Shown: in pieces, positions 1 to 9,109 of the stretch
Layout: every line of letters starts with the position of its first letter
Position numbering within the stretch: the first letter of the stretch is position 1
Source of the DNA: Actinoplanes sp. KI2
GTDB taxonomy: Bacteria > Actinomycetota > Actinomycetes > Mycobacteriales > Micromonosporaceae
NCBI RefSeq assembly: GCF_025630775.1
Contig: NZ_JAOSZE010000043.1
Span: 1 to 64,000 of the forward strand
DNA length: 64,000 nt
Direction: 5' to 3'
Notes under the pieces: generated by a model
Database searches by the model: none
What the model was told of the DNA's origin: nothing
The model's input: only the letters and a program-made list of their open reading frames with translations
Translations under genes and position numbers: made by a program

Positions 1-40
1 CCCCGTACGCGACGGACGGCAACCAACCACGCACGGAATG

Positions 41-985
41 CTAAACCGCCGACGCCAGCAGCCGATCGGCCACCTCCGATCTGCGGTAGAGCACCGAGCG
101 GCCGTGCCGGGCGCTGACCAGCAGCCCGCCGGCCCGCAGCGCCCGCAGGTGCTGGTTGACCGCGGTCGTGGTGACCCCGAGCCGGGCGGCCAGCTCGGTC
201 GACGACGCCGGTGTGCCCAGCTGCACCAGCAGGCCGGCGCGCACGGTGCCGAGCAGCGCCGCGAGCGCTCCCGGCGACGGCAGCGGCTGCGGTTCCCAGA
301 GCGTGCCCACCCCGCGAGCGGCGTAAATGATCAGCGGCGGCTCCTCGGGGGAGATGGGTGTCGAGGCGTTCCGCGACCAGACGCTGGGCGTCAGGGTGAG
401 CTCGCCCGCGGTTGGCCGGGTCCAGGTGACCTCCGTCGTTCGCAGCCGCACCTCGACCACGTCGCCGACCAGGCTGACCCGCCCGGCAAGACCGGCGAAC
501 ATGGCGGCCAGCCCGCGCTGGGCGATCTCCCGCCCGCGGTAGGTCACATCCGCCTCGAGCAGCGCCCGCATCCGCGGCCAGTGCGGAGCGAAACACCGCT
601 CCCAGTAGCCCTCGAGCGCGGACAGGATGCGCGACAGCGGGGGCGGCCGATAGCCCGGGCCGTGCAGGCTCCGCAGGTCGCGCTCGACCACCGACGGCGG
701 GGTGGCGGCGACGACCGCGAACTCGTCCTCGAGCCGGGCCACCGGCGAGGTCGGCAGGGGGTTGAGGAAGTCGGGGGTCCACAGGTCCCCGTTGACCATC
801 TGATCCAGGGTCTCGGTGTCCAGATGGGAGCGCGCCCGGGTCAACTCGTGCAGCCATGGCAGGTACAGCGGATAGCGCCCCGGGTCGCGCCAGGCCCGCA
901 GCGACAACGACAACTCGTTGAGCGGCGAGATCGCGAACCGGACGCCGGCAAGATCCTGGCCGACCAGCACGTACCGAACAACCAT
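41..985 (-). CDS. ArsR-like winged-helix regulator
   Basis: About 314 aa. The last 75 residues form an ArsR-type winged helix, with helix-turn-helix around ELAARLGVTTTAVNQHLRAL followed by a wing (ARHGRSVLYRR). The N-terminal 230 residues look like the DUF5937-type domain seen in actinobacterial ArsR proteins (DLAGVRFAISPLNEL). The ATG at 985 is preferred because the family starts just before this motif; an ATG at 1033 is possible. It is divergent from an MFS/FUSC operon 55 bp away and probably controls it. The ligand is unknown. Family call is firm, target is inference. Confidence 0.8.
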   Translation of the reverse strand: MVVRYVLVGQDLAGVRFAISPLNELSLSLRAWRDPGRYPLYLPWLHELTRARSHLDTETLDQMVNGDLWTPDFLNPLPTSPVARLEDEFAVVAATPPSVVERDLRSLHGPGYRPPPLSRILSALEGYWERCFAPHWPRMRALLEADVTYRGREIAQRGLAAMFAGLAGRVSLVGDVVEVRLRTTEVTWTRPTAGELTLTPSVWSRNASTPISPEEPPLIIYAARGVGTLWEPQPLPSPGALAALLGTVRAGLLVQLGTPASSTELAARLGVTTTAVNQHLRALRAGGLLVSARHGRSVLYRRSEVADRLLASAV

Positions 986-1040
986 GAAGCAGAACGCTAC
1001 ATCGTTAGCCCTGATGAACATAGGCTGCGACAACTAGCGC

Positions 1041-2240
1041 GTGACCTTGGTGATGACGCGGCCCGGCCGCAGCCCGATCGAGCAGGCCCTGACCTGGGGC
1101 ACCGCGACCTCGTCCTTGGCCAAGGGGCTGCTGTTCGGGGTCAGCGCGCTCTTCTTCACCCGGGTGATCGGGCTGTCCGCGCCCACCGTCGGGCTCGGAC
1201 TGACCATCGCCGGCGGGGTGGGCCTGGCCGGCGCGTTCGGCTCGGGGTACCTCGCCGACCGGCTGGGCGCGCGGCGGGTGCTGCTGGCCACGACCGTCGC
1301 CCAGGGTGCGGCGCTCGGCGCGTACACGATCGCGCGCAGCGCCTGGGTCTTCGTTCTGATCGCCGGTGTCGCGGTGGGCTCGGAAGCCGCCCAGCGGACG
1401 GCCCGCACGACCCTGCTCGCGCGGCAGTTCACCGGCGGCGACCGGGTCGAGGTGCGCGCCCGGCTGCGGGTGGTCACGAACGTCTTCATCGGCATCGGGT
1501 CGCTGGCCGCCGCGGGAGCGCTCACGGTCGACACCGCCGCCGCCTACGCCGCCACGATGGCGGTGGCCGCGGTGCTCGTGCTGTCCGCGACGATCCCGCT
1601 GCGCCGGCTGCCCGAGCCGCCGCGGGCCCACGAGGACCGGCATCGGACGCCGCTGCGCGACTACCGGTACATCGGCATCGCGGCGCTGAACGGCCTGCTC
1701 ACCATCCAGTTCGGACTGCTCACGGTGGGCGTCCCGCTGTGGGTGACCGGCCACACCCGGGCCCCGGCGGCCACCGTCGCGGCGCTACTGGTGATCAACA
1801 CGGCGTTCGTGGCGCTGTTCCAGGTGCGGGCCGCGCGGCTGGCCACCGACGTCCGCACGGCCGGCCGGGTGGTGTTCGCCGCCGCGGGAGCGCTCACGGT
1901 CGCCTGCCTGCTGTACGCGGCCGCCGCGGACGGACCGGTCGCCGTGGCCACCGTCCTGCTCGTGCTGGGCGTGCTCGCGCACAGCACCGGCGAGGTCCTG
2001 GCCGAGGCGGGCGGCTGGGAGCTGGCGTTCGAGCTGGCCGACCCGCGCAACGCCGGCGCCTACCAGGGCGTCAGCCAGACCGGCCCGGCGGTCGGCGCGA
2101 TGCTCGCCCCGGCCATGGTGACCAGCACCGCGATCGAGCACGGTGGACCGGGCTGGGCGGTGCTGGCCGGCACGTTCCTGGTCGCCGGCGCCGGCACCGC
2201 TGTTCTCGCGGCCACCGCGGTGAGAAGATCCGGTGAGTGA
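1041..2240 (+). CDS. MFS transporter
   Basis: 399 aa with about 12 hydrophobic segments and an MFS-type cytoplasmic loop after the second one (GSGYLADRLGARRVLL). It is likely a drug or metabolite exporter of the inner membrane; the substrate cannot be read. The start is GTG 1041 or ATG 1053; neither has a clear Shine-Dalgarno, so the transcript may be leaderless from the intergenic region shared with the ArsR-like gene. Its stop overlaps the next gene's GTG by 4 nt, so the two are translationally coupled. An AAGALTV-coding 24-mer occurs twice inside it, near 1507 and 1878. Confidence 0.85.
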   Translation: MTLVMTRPGRSPIEQALTWGTATSSLAKGLLFGVSALFFTRVIGLSAPTVGLGLTIAGGVGLAGAFGSGYLADRLGARRVLLATTVAQGAALGAYTIARSAWVFVLIAGVAVGSEAAQRTARTTLLARQFTGGDRVEVRARLRVVTNVFIGIGSLAAAGALTVDTAAAYAATMAVAAVLVLSATIPLRRLPEPPRAHEDRHRTPLRDYRYIGIAALNGLLTIQFGLLTVGVPLWVTGHTRAPAATVAALLVINTAFVALFQVRAARLATDVRTAGRVVFAAAGALTVACLLYAAAADGPVAVATVLLVLGVLAHSTGEVLAEAGGWELAFELADPRNAGAYQGVSQTGPAVGAMLAPAMVTSTAIEHGGPGWAVLAGTFLVAGAGTAVLAATAVRRSGE

Positions 2241-4393
2241 GCTGGTTGCGGCGGCACGACCCACAGCTGATGGCGGTCCGCCGGTCCGCCCGGGTCACGC
2301 TGGTCGCCTGCCTCGGCTTCTACCTCTGCCGGTATGTGCTCGACGCGCCCGCGATGGCCCCGTACGCGCTGTTCGGCGCGGTCGCGCTCGGTGCCCTCTC
2401 GCAGATCCCCGGCACCCCGTGGCAGCGCGCCCGCACGCTGCTGCTGGTACTGCCGGTCGCCTGGGTGCTCGTCTCGCTCGGCACGCTGCTGTCGGTCAGC
2501 ACCGTCGCGGCGACGGCCGGCATGTTCCTGCTCGGCTTCACGGTCAGCTATGTCGGCGTGGGCGGCCCGCGGCTCGCCGGGCTGGCCGCGGGCATGCAGC
2601 TGCTGTACATCCTGCCCTGCTTCCCGCCCTACGACCCGGGCTCGCTGCCGGCCCGGCTGACCGGCGTGACGATCGCGATCGGCCTGCTCGCGGTGGCCGA
2701 GGTGACGCTCTGGCCGGACCCGGCGCCGACCCCGTACCGGGTGCGGCTGGCCGACGCGCTCGGCGCGCTGGCCGGTTGCCTCCAGGCGGTCGCGGACACC
2801 TGGGGCGGCGACGCGACCGGGCGGGACCGGCTGGCCGCGCTGCTTCCCGAGGCCACCGACGCCGCCGAGGCGCTGCGCCCGTCCCGGCTGCCGCCGCTGC
2901 AACGCCCGGCCTCGGCCGGCCGGCGCGACCGGGCGCTCAGCTCGGCGGCCGGCACCGCGCGGCTGCTGCTCGGCCGGGCCGTCGACCTGTACTTCACCGA
3001 GGAGCGCGGCTCGATCACCCGGCCGGCCGCGACCCATCTGGTGCGCCAGACCGCCGGCTGCACCGCCGCGGCCGCGGCCTGGCTGCGCGGCGAGGGGCCG
3101 CTGCCCGACACCGGACGGGTCGTCCAGGCGCTCGGCGAGTTCCGGATCGCCCGGATGAACACCGACCCGAACGGCGTCCCGCCGGAGCGATTGCGGTTGG
3201 GCGCACTCGCCCTCGCGCTGGGGGAGTGGACCAAATCGCTCGTCTTCGCGATCCGGATCGCCGCCGGCGAGAAGCCGGGCCATCCGGATCCGACGCTGCC
3301 GTCCGCGCGGCCGGGACCGTTCTGGTACGCGTACCGGAAGGCTCCGGCTCTCTATTGGCACCGCCTGCGCGAGAATCTCACGCCGCGCTCGGTCGCGTTC
3401 CAGGGCGCTCTCCGCCTGGCCGCCGCCCTGGCGGTGGCCCGGCTGCTGGCCGGCGAGCTGGATCTGTCGCACGGCTTCTGGGTGCTGCTGACCATCCTGA
3501 CCGTGCTGCGCACCTCGGCCGCCGAGACGCGCTCGGCGTTGCGCCCGGCCCTGGTCGGCACGGTGGCCGGCTCGCTGGTCGCGGCGCTGCTGCTGATCGG
3601 CGGCATCGACCCGACCGTGTTCGCGATCGCGCTGCCGATCGTCATGCTGGTCGGTTTCGCGGCCGGCCCGCTGCTCGGCCTCGGCTGGTCGCAGGCCCTG
3701 TTCACGCTGGTCATCACGTTCGTGTTCGCGCAGGTCACGCCGGTCGACTGGCGGCTCGCCGAGGCGCGCGTGCTGGACGTGCTGCTGGGCGCCGCGATCG
3801 GGGTGCTGATCGGGCTGTTCGCGTGGCCGCGCGGGGGCGGCGGTGAGCTGCACCGGGCGGCGAGCACGTTCCTGTCCACGGCCGCCGAGGTCGTGCGTGA
3901 GACGGTCGCGGTGATGGCCGACGGGCGGCAACCGGGCGTGGCGCTGCCCACGGCCCGGCTGAGCGGGCAGCTCGCGGACGCGTCGTTCGCCCTGTACCAG
4001 AGCGAACGGCACTCGCCGGCGTCGGTGGACTGGCAGGCGACCCTGCTGGCCGGGCACCATGCGGTCCGCGGGGCGGAGGCGCTCGTCCGCTCGTGCCCGG
4101 CCGGTGGCCTGCTCCCGTGCGTCGAGCCGCTGACCGCGCTGGCCGCGGACGTCGCCGCACGCTACGAGGACGCTTCGGCGGTGCTGGCCGCGCACGCGAC
4201 GGTGCCCGCCGCCGCGCCGGCGCCGGCCGGCCTGGTCTGGCCCACCGACCTCGGCCAGGACCTGTACGTCATCGCCGACCTGCGGACCTGGCTGGACGGG
4301 CTGCGCGAGGACCTCGCCGCGATCGGCGGCCGGCCCGAGGGGGCCGGCGGGCTGCGCGACCGGGTGACGCAGCTGGCGGACGGGGCAAGCTGA
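2237..4393 (+). CDS. FUSC-family inner-membrane protein
   Basis: 718 aa. Two membrane blocks (residues about 15-165 and 385-540) separated and followed by soluble helical regions, the architecture of the FUSC/aromatic acid exporter (AaeB, YccS) superfamily. The second block contains the conserved-looking FWVLLTILTVLRTSAAETRS segment. It starts GTG inside the stop of the MFS gene. Pairing with an MFS exporter and an ArsR-like repressor suggests efflux of a small toxic or acidic compound. Substrate unknown. Confidence 0.8.
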   Translation: MSWLRRHDPQLMAVRRSARVTLVACLGFYLCRYVLDAPAMAPYALFGAVALGALSQIPGTPWQRARTLLLVLPVAWVLVSLGTLLSVSTVAATAGMFLLGFTVSYVGVGGPRLAGLAAGMQLLYILPCFPPYDPGSLPARLTGVTIAIGLLAVAEVTLWPDPAPTPYRVRLADALGALAGCLQAVADTWGGDATGRDRLAALLPEATDAAEALRPSRLPPLQRPASAGRRDRALSSAAGTARLLLGRAVDLYFTEERGSITRPAATHLVRQTAGCTAAAAAWLRGEGPLPDTGRVVQALGEFRIARMNTDPNGVPPERLRLGALALALGEWTKSLVFAIRIAAGEKPGHPDPTLPSARPGPFWYAYRKAPALYWHRLRENLTPRSVAFQGALRLAAALAVARLLAGELDLSHGFWVLLTILTVLRTSAAETRSALRPALVGTVAGSLVAALLLIGGIDPTVFAIALPIVMLVGFAAGPLLGLGWSQALFTLVITFVFAQVTPVDWRLAEARVLDVLLGAAIGVLIGLFAWPRGGGGELHRAASTFLSTAAEVVRETVAVMADGRQPGVALPTARLSGQLADASFALYQSERHSPASVDWQATLLAGHHAVRGAEALVRSCPAGGLLPCVEPLTALAADVAARYEDASAVLAAHATVPAAAPAPAGLVWPTDLGQDLYVIADLRTWLDGLREDLAAIGGRPEGAGGLRDRVTQLADGAS

Positions 4394-4444
4394 ACTTCTG
4401 CCGTTTTGTCCGTATTGTCCGCTTGACTGCGCGATCCTGCGCTG

Positions 4445-5050
4445 ATGGCACAGTTGACTCGGTCCTCGGCGATCCGCGGCGTGCAGGACCGCCTCGACGC
4501 GACCGTGCAGGCGTACCCCGGCCTGCGCCTCGAACCGGTCCCGGCGCAGTTCCTCCGGGTACCGCAGACGACGGCCGGCCGGCGGGTGACCCGCGGCGGC
4601 CGGCTGCCCGAGGCCGACGACGAGGTGTTCGAGGTGGTCGGCGAACTGTGGCGGGAGGCCGGCAGCCTGGTCACCGACGTCGCCACGCCGGACGGGCGGC
4701 AGTTCGAGGCCACCGACCCGGCCGGGTACGTGATCTCGCTGGCCCGCTACGGGATCGACGAGCCGGTGCTGAGCGTGGCGTCACCGCCGTTCCCGGCGCC
4801 GCTGCTGGACCGGGGACTGACCGCGGGCCTGATCGCGGGGGCCGGGGTCGGCTGTCTGGGGCCGTGCGTGGCGCGGATCGGGCCGTCCAGGGCGGTTCCG
4901 GCGCTCGCGTCGTACTGGGGGTGGGTGCCGCTGTTCGTGCTGGTCGCCGGCGGGAGCCTGTGGCTGCCGGAGACCCGCCGCTTCGGCTTCGGCCTCGCGG
5001 TGACCGGCACGATCATCGGCCTCACCGTGGCGCTGGTCCTGTCGAGCTGA
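4445..5050 (+). CDS. Hypothetical membrane protein
   Basis: 201 aa, not recognised. Residues 1-115 are soluble and acidic; residues about 120-200 contain three hydrophobic segments (LTAGLIAGAGVGCLGPCV, YWGWVPLFVLVAGGSLWL, LAVTGTIIGLTVALVLSS). ATG 4445 follows the FUSC stop by 51 bp, so it could belong to that transcript. No catalytic motif is visible. Confidence 0.6.
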   Translation: MAQLTRSSAIRGVQDRLDATVQAYPGLRLEPVPAQFLRVPQTTAGRRVTRGGRLPEADDEVFEVVGELWREAGSLVTDVATPDGRQFEATDPAGYVISLARYGIDEPVLSVASPPFPAPLLDRGLTAGLIAGAGVGCLGPCVARIGPSRAVPALASYWGWVPLFVLVAGGSLWLPETRRFGFGLAVTGTIIGLTVALVLSS

Positions 5051-5128
5051 CCGCGGCCGGCCAGTAACAACCGACCTGCGACCCACCTTCTTCTGCCCGG
5101 GGCGCGCCTTCCGCCGAACGAGGGGGGC

Positions 5129-5923
5129 ATGCGAATTCGCCTCGCGCTCGCCGCCCTGATGGCCGTGCTGTCCGTACCGGCCGGCGTGCCGGTGGCGGCC
5201 TCGGCCACGCCGGCGGCGGTCCGGGTGGTGACCTTCAACGTGTGCGGGAACGTGTGCCGGCACGGGGAGGTCTCCGCCACCTCGAGCAACGTCGCGTACC
5301 GGATCCGCAAGGCCGGCGCCTCGATGGTCATGCTGCAGGAGCTCTGCTACTCGCAGTTCCTCGGCATCCAGGGCCTGCTCGCGCGCTACGGCTACACGGC
5401 CGAGTTCGCGGCCGCGACCCGCGGCGGCCACTGCGACGACGACGACCGCAAGCACGGCCGGGCGTTCGGGATCGCCCTGCTCACCCGCGGCACGGTCACC
5501 GGGTGGCTCTTCCATCGGTTGCCCAACCCGGAGGGCGATGCGGAGGAGCGGGTGGTGCTCGCCGCCCGGGTGCGGCTGCCGGGGCGGTGGATCCTGGCGG
5601 CGACCACGCACACCTCCCGCGGGGGTAGCCTGCCGGCGCAACTGGACGCGATCCGGCGCTGGCTGGTGCCGCTCGCGGCCAACCGGCCCCTGGTGTTCGG
5701 CGGCGATCTGAACATCTCGCCGGAGGACCCCGCGATGGATGCCTTCTACGCGGCGTTCCACGAGGCCAACGTCGACCGCGAGAATCCGATGCCCACCTTC
5801 ATCGAACCGGCCCGGAAGATCGACTATCTGTTCGGCAGCAAGGGATACCTGACGCCGGTCGGGGTGGGACGGTCCGACACCGGGTACTCGGACCACGACA
5901 TGTACATAGGTGCGTTCCGGTAG
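5129..5923 (+). CDS. Secreted endonuclease/exonuclease/phosphatase-family protein
   Basis: 264 aa with a signal peptide (residues 1 to about 27, ending ASA). EEP-fold landmarks are in order: FNVCGN near the N-terminus, metal-binding Glu in MLQELCY, Asp-Asn in GGDLNISPED, and the terminal SDHDMY catalytic His. A strong AGGGGGG ribosome site precedes the ATG. It acts outside the membrane, probably as a DNase or phosphodiesterase; the substrate cannot be decided. Two internal cysteine pairs fit an exported protein. Confidence 0.8.
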   Translation: MRIRLALAALMAVLSVPAGVPVAASATPAAVRVVTFNVCGNVCRHGEVSATSSNVAYRIRKAGASMVMLQELCYSQFLGIQGLLARYGYTAEFAAATRGGHCDDDDRKHGRAFGIALLTRGTVTGWLFHRLPNPEGDAEERVVLAARVRLPGRWILAATTHTSRGGSLPAQLDAIRRWLVPLAANRPLVFGGDLNISPEDPAMDAFYAAFHEANVDRENPMPTFIEPARKIDYLFGSKGYLTPVGVGRSDTGYSDHDMYIGAFR

Positions 5924-5943
5924 GTCTGCGGGATCATGGCCGG

Positions 5944-6858
5944 ATGGATCAGACGTTACGGAGCTGGATCGAACAGGCCCTCCCGGGGCGGCGGGTCGTC
6001 GCCGAACGGGACCTCACCGGCGGGTACAGCAACCAGAACACCGCGATCACCATGGACGACGGCGGACAGTTCGTGCTCCGCCGGTATCGGGGCGCCAACG
6101 CCTGCGCCGTCGAGGCCGCACTGGCCCGGCGGCTGACCGGCGTCGTCCCGATTCCCGGTGTCGTGGCCGCCGACGACACCGGCAAGACGGCCGGGGAGCC
6201 CGTCCTGCTCTCGGCGTTCGTCCACGGCCGGCAGCTCGGCGAGGTCCTCACCGGCGAGACGGCCGCCGAACTGGGCCGGGAGGTGGGCGCCACGCTGGCC
6301 GCGATCGGCTCGGTGACGTTCGCGGCGCCCGGGTTCTTCGCCGACGCGCGCCTCGAGCCCGGGCCGGCCGGCGCCGAGCCGACCGCCGGTCTCGACGCCT
6401 GGGTGGATCGCTGCCTGCGCGAGGGCAACGCCGCCGGCCATCTCACCGACGCCGAGCAGCGACAGCTGCGCCGCTACGCCGAACAGGCCACCCCGCCGCT
6501 GACCGCCCTGGCCGGCAGCAGCCGGCTCGTGCACGCCGACTTCAACCCCAAGAACCTGCTGGCTGCGCGGGACGGTGCCGGCTGGCGGGTGGTTGCGGCG
6601 CTCGATTGGGAGTACGCGTTCAGCAGCTCCCCGCTCTACGACGTCGGCAACATGCTCCGCTTCCCGCGGCCGCCCGGCTTCGAGGACGCGTTCCTGACCG
6701 GCTTCCGCGACCACGGCGGTGAGCTGCCCCCGGACTGGCGGCAGCTGAGCCGTGCTCTCGACCTGTACTCGCTGGCGGACTTCCTGACCCGCCCGGTCGA
6801 GCACCGCTACTTCGGCCGCGCGATCACCCGGATCCGGGCCCTGCTCACCGGTGACTGA
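5944..6858 (+). CDS. APH/choline-kinase-like phosphotransferase
   Basis: 304 aa. Kinase-like small-molecule phosphotransferase: Brenner motif LVHADFNPKNLL (catalytic Asp, Asn) and metal-binding Asp in ALDWEYAF. It would transfer phosphate from ATP to a hydroxyl substrate in the cytoplasm. The family includes aminoglycoside resistance enzymes but also many metabolic kinases, so resistance should not be assumed. Its last 24 codons lie in copy 1 of a tandem duplication (6792-6927) that also holds the end of the convergent hydrolase gene. Confidence 0.8.
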   Translation: MDQTLRSWIEQALPGRRVVAERDLTGGYSNQNTAITMDDGGQFVLRRYRGANACAVEAALARRLTGVVPIPGVVAADDTGKTAGEPVLLSAFVHGRQLGEVLTGETAAELGREVGATLAAIGSVTFAAPGFFADARLEPGPAGAEPTAGLDAWVDRCLREGNAAGHLTDAEQRQLRRYAEQATPPLTALAGSSRLVHADFNPKNLLAARDGAGWRVVAALDWEYAFSSSPLYDVGNMLRFPRPPGFEDAFLTGFRDHGGELPPDWRQLSRALDLYSLADFLTRPVEHRYFGRAITRIRALLTGD

Positions 6859-6927
6859 CCAGCCCGGTCGAGCACAGTCACTTCGGCCGCGCGATCACCC
6901 GGGCCCTGCTCACCGGTGACTGACCAG
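6792..6927. repeat. Tandem duplication at a convergent gene junction
   Basis: Copy 1 is 6792-6862 (71 bp) and copy 2 is 6863-6927 (65 bp), directly abutting. They differ by a few substitutions near the middle and a 6-bp deletion. Each copy contains the 10-bp palindrome TCACCGGTGA followed by CTGACCAG, so each carries a TGA on the plus strand and a TGA on the minus strand. The kinase uses the plus stop in copy 1; the hydrolase uses the minus stop in copy 2. Confidence 0.95.
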
Positions 6928-8235
6928 CGGCCCGGGACGGAAGTCCACAAAGGCCGGCGCGTCACCCAACCCGGTCGCCAGCGCCGCCTTCTGTAGGCCG
7001 CGGGTGGTGGCCGTGTGATCCCAGCGACCGGTCACCGCCCGGTGCTCGGCGGCCTGCACGGCGGCCACGAGCTCCGAGGCGGTGAACGCGCAGTGTCCGC
7101 GCCGGGCCACGAACGCCTGCCGCAGCAGCGGGCCGGACACCTGCTGGGCGTACCGGTTCTCGTACTCGACCGGCGCCAGCTGGTCGTACAGCGTGTGCAC
7201 GGTCAGCGTGGGCACCTGCAAGCGGCCGGTCAGCGTCGAGGTGCGGGCGAGCGAGACGAGCGCCGGCCGATCGGCGCGCACCGAGGCATGCCGGGTCAGG
7301 TCGGCCAGGTCGGCGCGCAGGTCGAGGCCGGCCGCCCGGTAGAGGGCGGTCACCGTCGACCGGTACGGCGACCGGGCGAGCAGCGAGCCGTAGTCCACGC
7401 CGGTGTTCCAGGACGCGTTGCCGCCGGCGCTGAGCTCGATGAAGTACCGGGACGGCACGATGAACGGCAGCGTCGCGACCAGCCACTCGTACTGGGCCTG
7501 CGCGATCCCGGCGGCCCCGGTCGGCGGCGTGGCCTGCGACGCCGACCAGGTGGGCATGTTCAGCAGCGCGGTGCCGAGCGCGACCCGGGCCCGCCCGGCC
7601 GCGGTCGACTGAGCGGCGGTGGCGAGCGACGCGAGCTGTGCGGCCACGGCAGCACCGTCGGCCGGCGACGCGTAGCCCTCGAGCGCAATGGACTGCGCCG
7701 GGGCGAGCAGGCGGGCGATCGCGTACTCGCCGTCGAGCTGGTAGTTGTTCAGATCGATGCCGCCGCCGAGCAGGCCGCAGGTGGAGACCGCGGCGTCGAG
7801 CCGGCCGTGGGACCGTTCGGCCTCCTGGGTGCTGATCAGCCCACCCATCGAGGTGCCGAGGGCGATCGTGGTCCGCGGTGGCCCGATCAGATCGGTCACG
7901 GCCGCAAGGGCGCCGAACTGATCGCGGGTGGCGCCGGCCAGGGCCCACAGCGATCCGGCGGGGTCGTAGGACGAGCCGGCCAGCGCGTACCCCCGGTCGA
8001 GCAGGGCCTGCCGGTCGGCGTCGGAGGGCGCGTCGGCCGCGGTCAGCGTGCCGAAACCGTGGCTGTAGAGAAGGAGGGTGCCGCGCCAGTCCGCGGGGAC
8101 GTCGGCGACCCAGGTGGCGCCGTCGGCGAGCGTTCCGGTGTAGTGCGTGACGACGGCGGTGTCGGCGTGGGCCGGGGCGGCGACGAGTGCGACAGCGAGC
8201 GGAACGGCGGCCAGCGCCGCCACGATGCGAGCCAT
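6910..8235 (-). CDS. Secreted alpha/beta hydrolase
   Basis: 441 aa with a signal peptide (residues 1-25, cleavage after AHA). Alpha/beta-hydrolase landmarks: nucleophile Ser in GTSMGG (about residue 151), a late Asp candidate in YDQLAPVEY and His in RRGHCAF (about residue 390). Probably an extracellular esterase, lipase or peptidase. Its C-terminus PLVSHR is encoded in copy 2 of the 6792-6927 duplication. Divergent from a PaaX-family regulator across an 91-bp region with a candidate operator. Confidence 0.8.
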   Translation of the reverse strand: MARIVAALAAVPLAVALVAAPAHADTAVVTHYTGTLADGATWVADVPADWRGTLLLYSHGFGTLTAADAPSDADRQALLDRGYALAGSSYDPAGSLWALAGATRDQFGALAAVTDLIGPPRTTIALGTSMGGLISTQEAERSHGRLDAAVSTCGLLGGGIDLNNYQLDGEYAIARLLAPAQSIALEGYASPADGAAVAAQLASLATAAQSTAAGRARVALGTALLNMPTWSASQATPPTGAAGIAQAQYEWLVATLPFIVPSRYFIELSAGGNASWNTGVDYGSLLARSPYRSTVTALYRAAGLDLRADLADLTRHASVRADRPALVSLARTSTLTGRLQVPTLTVHTLYDQLAPVEYENRYAQQVSGPLLRQAFVARRGHCAFTASELVAAVQAAEHRAVTGRWDHTATTRGLQKAALATGLGDAPAFVDFRPGPLVSHR

Positions 8236-8243
8236 CCGGCAAA

Positions 8244-8273
8244 GTTAGGCGTCAATATGACGTTCGTCAATAT
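8244..8273. promoter_or_regulatory. Candidate PaaX-type operator between hydrolase and regulator
   Basis: GTTAGGC (8244-8250) is followed by two direct CGTCAATAT copies (8250-8258, 8265-8273); the intervening TGACG makes inverted pairs with both CGTCA halves. GTTAGGC also occurs in front of the second PaaX gene (20850). The site lies 9-38 bp from the hydrolase ATG and 54 bp from the regulator GTG. Confidence 0.55.
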
Positions 8274-8326
8274 TTTGCCCGACGTCGCGGCACATGCCGC
8301 CAACATCGCCCGGGTAGGGTGCGGAC

Positions 8327-9109
8327 GTGCCTCCCGTATCGGCCTCGGCGATCATGCTGACCTTCCTCGGCGACCACGTGCTCGACCGGCACATCTGCGT
8401 CTACTCGGGGAGCGTCATCGACGTGCTCGGCCGGGCGGGTGTCTCCGCGGAGGCGACCCGCTCCACGCTGACCCGGATGACCGGGCGCGGGCTGCTGCGC
8501 CGGCAGCGCAGCGGCCGGCGGATGTACTTCGGGCTCACCGAGCGGTCGGCCCGCATCCTGCACGACGGCTCGGTGCGTCTCTGGCAGACCGGCGCGGTCA
8601 ACCGGGACTGGGACGGCACCTGGACGCTGCTCGCCTTCTCGCTGCCCGGCGAGCGCCAGCGGGAGCGGCACGACCTGCGTGCGGCGCTCGCGTGGGCCGG
8701 CTTCGGCCCGGTACAGGGCGGGTTGTGGATCGCACCGGGCGCCCCGGACGTCTCCGATCTGCTGTCCGAGCACATCCGGGTCTTCCGCGGCCGCACCGAC
8801 CCGTCCACCGACATCGCCGAGATGATCGCCGGGGCGTACGACCTGGCCGCGCTCGCCGACCGCTACGAGGACTTCCGCACCCGCTGGGCCGGCGTCCGTC
8901 CGACCGACCCCCTGGCCACCAAGCTGCTGTTGATCACGGATTGGCTGCAGATCATCCGCCGCGACCCGCGCCTGCCGGCCGAACACCTGCCCGCCGACTG
9001 GCCCGCGGCCGGAGCCCAGGAGCTGTTCCGGGCCCTCAACGACCGGCTGACCGGACCGGCCGCCGAGATCGCGGCCGGCCTGCTGGACACCCTGCCCGAC
9101 GAGGGCTGA
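8327..9109 (+). CDS. PaaX-family transcriptional regulator
   Basis: 260 aa. N-terminal winged helix (residues about 15-75, AEATRSTLTRMTGRGLLRRQ), the central PaaX domain (GTWTLLAFSLPGERQRERH, LAWAGFGPVQGGLWIAPG) and the C-terminal PaaX domain (PRLPAEHLPADWPA). These proteins are ligand-released repressors, classically sensing phenylacetyl-CoA. Paralogous to the protein at 20050-20841, with long identical motifs. GTG start. It is divergent from the secreted hydrolase, its most likely target. Confidence 0.85.
   Translation: MPPVSASAIMLTFLGDHVLDRHICVYSGSVIDVLGRAGVSAEATRSTLTRMTGRGLLRRQRSGRRMYFGLTERSARILHDGSVRLWQTGAVNRDWDGTWTLLAFSLPGERQRERHDLRAALAWAGFGPVQGGLWIAPGAPDVSDLLSEHIRVFRGRTDPSTDIAEMIAGAYDLAALADRYEDFRTRWAGVRPTDPLATKLLLITDWLQIIRRDPRLPAEHLPADWPAAGAQELFRALNDRLTGPAAEIAAGLLDTLPDEG

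Noticed and set aside
1511..1524. GGGAGCGCTC, the core of a CebR box, inside the MFS gene (also near 1885 and 39549)
   Set aside because: Lies in coding sequence encoding Gly-Ala-Leu, lacks the full TGGGAGCGCTCCCA palindrome and is explained by codon use.
38..2236. Long plus-strand frame opposite the ArsR-like gene and through the MFS gene
   Set aside because: Arg/Gly/Pro-rich shadow of the real genes, no domain, typical of GC-rich antisense frames.
5944..6858. Aminoglycoside resistance gene
   Set aside because: Only the broad kinase motifs are visible; no feature of a specific APH class, so a metabolic kinase is as likely.
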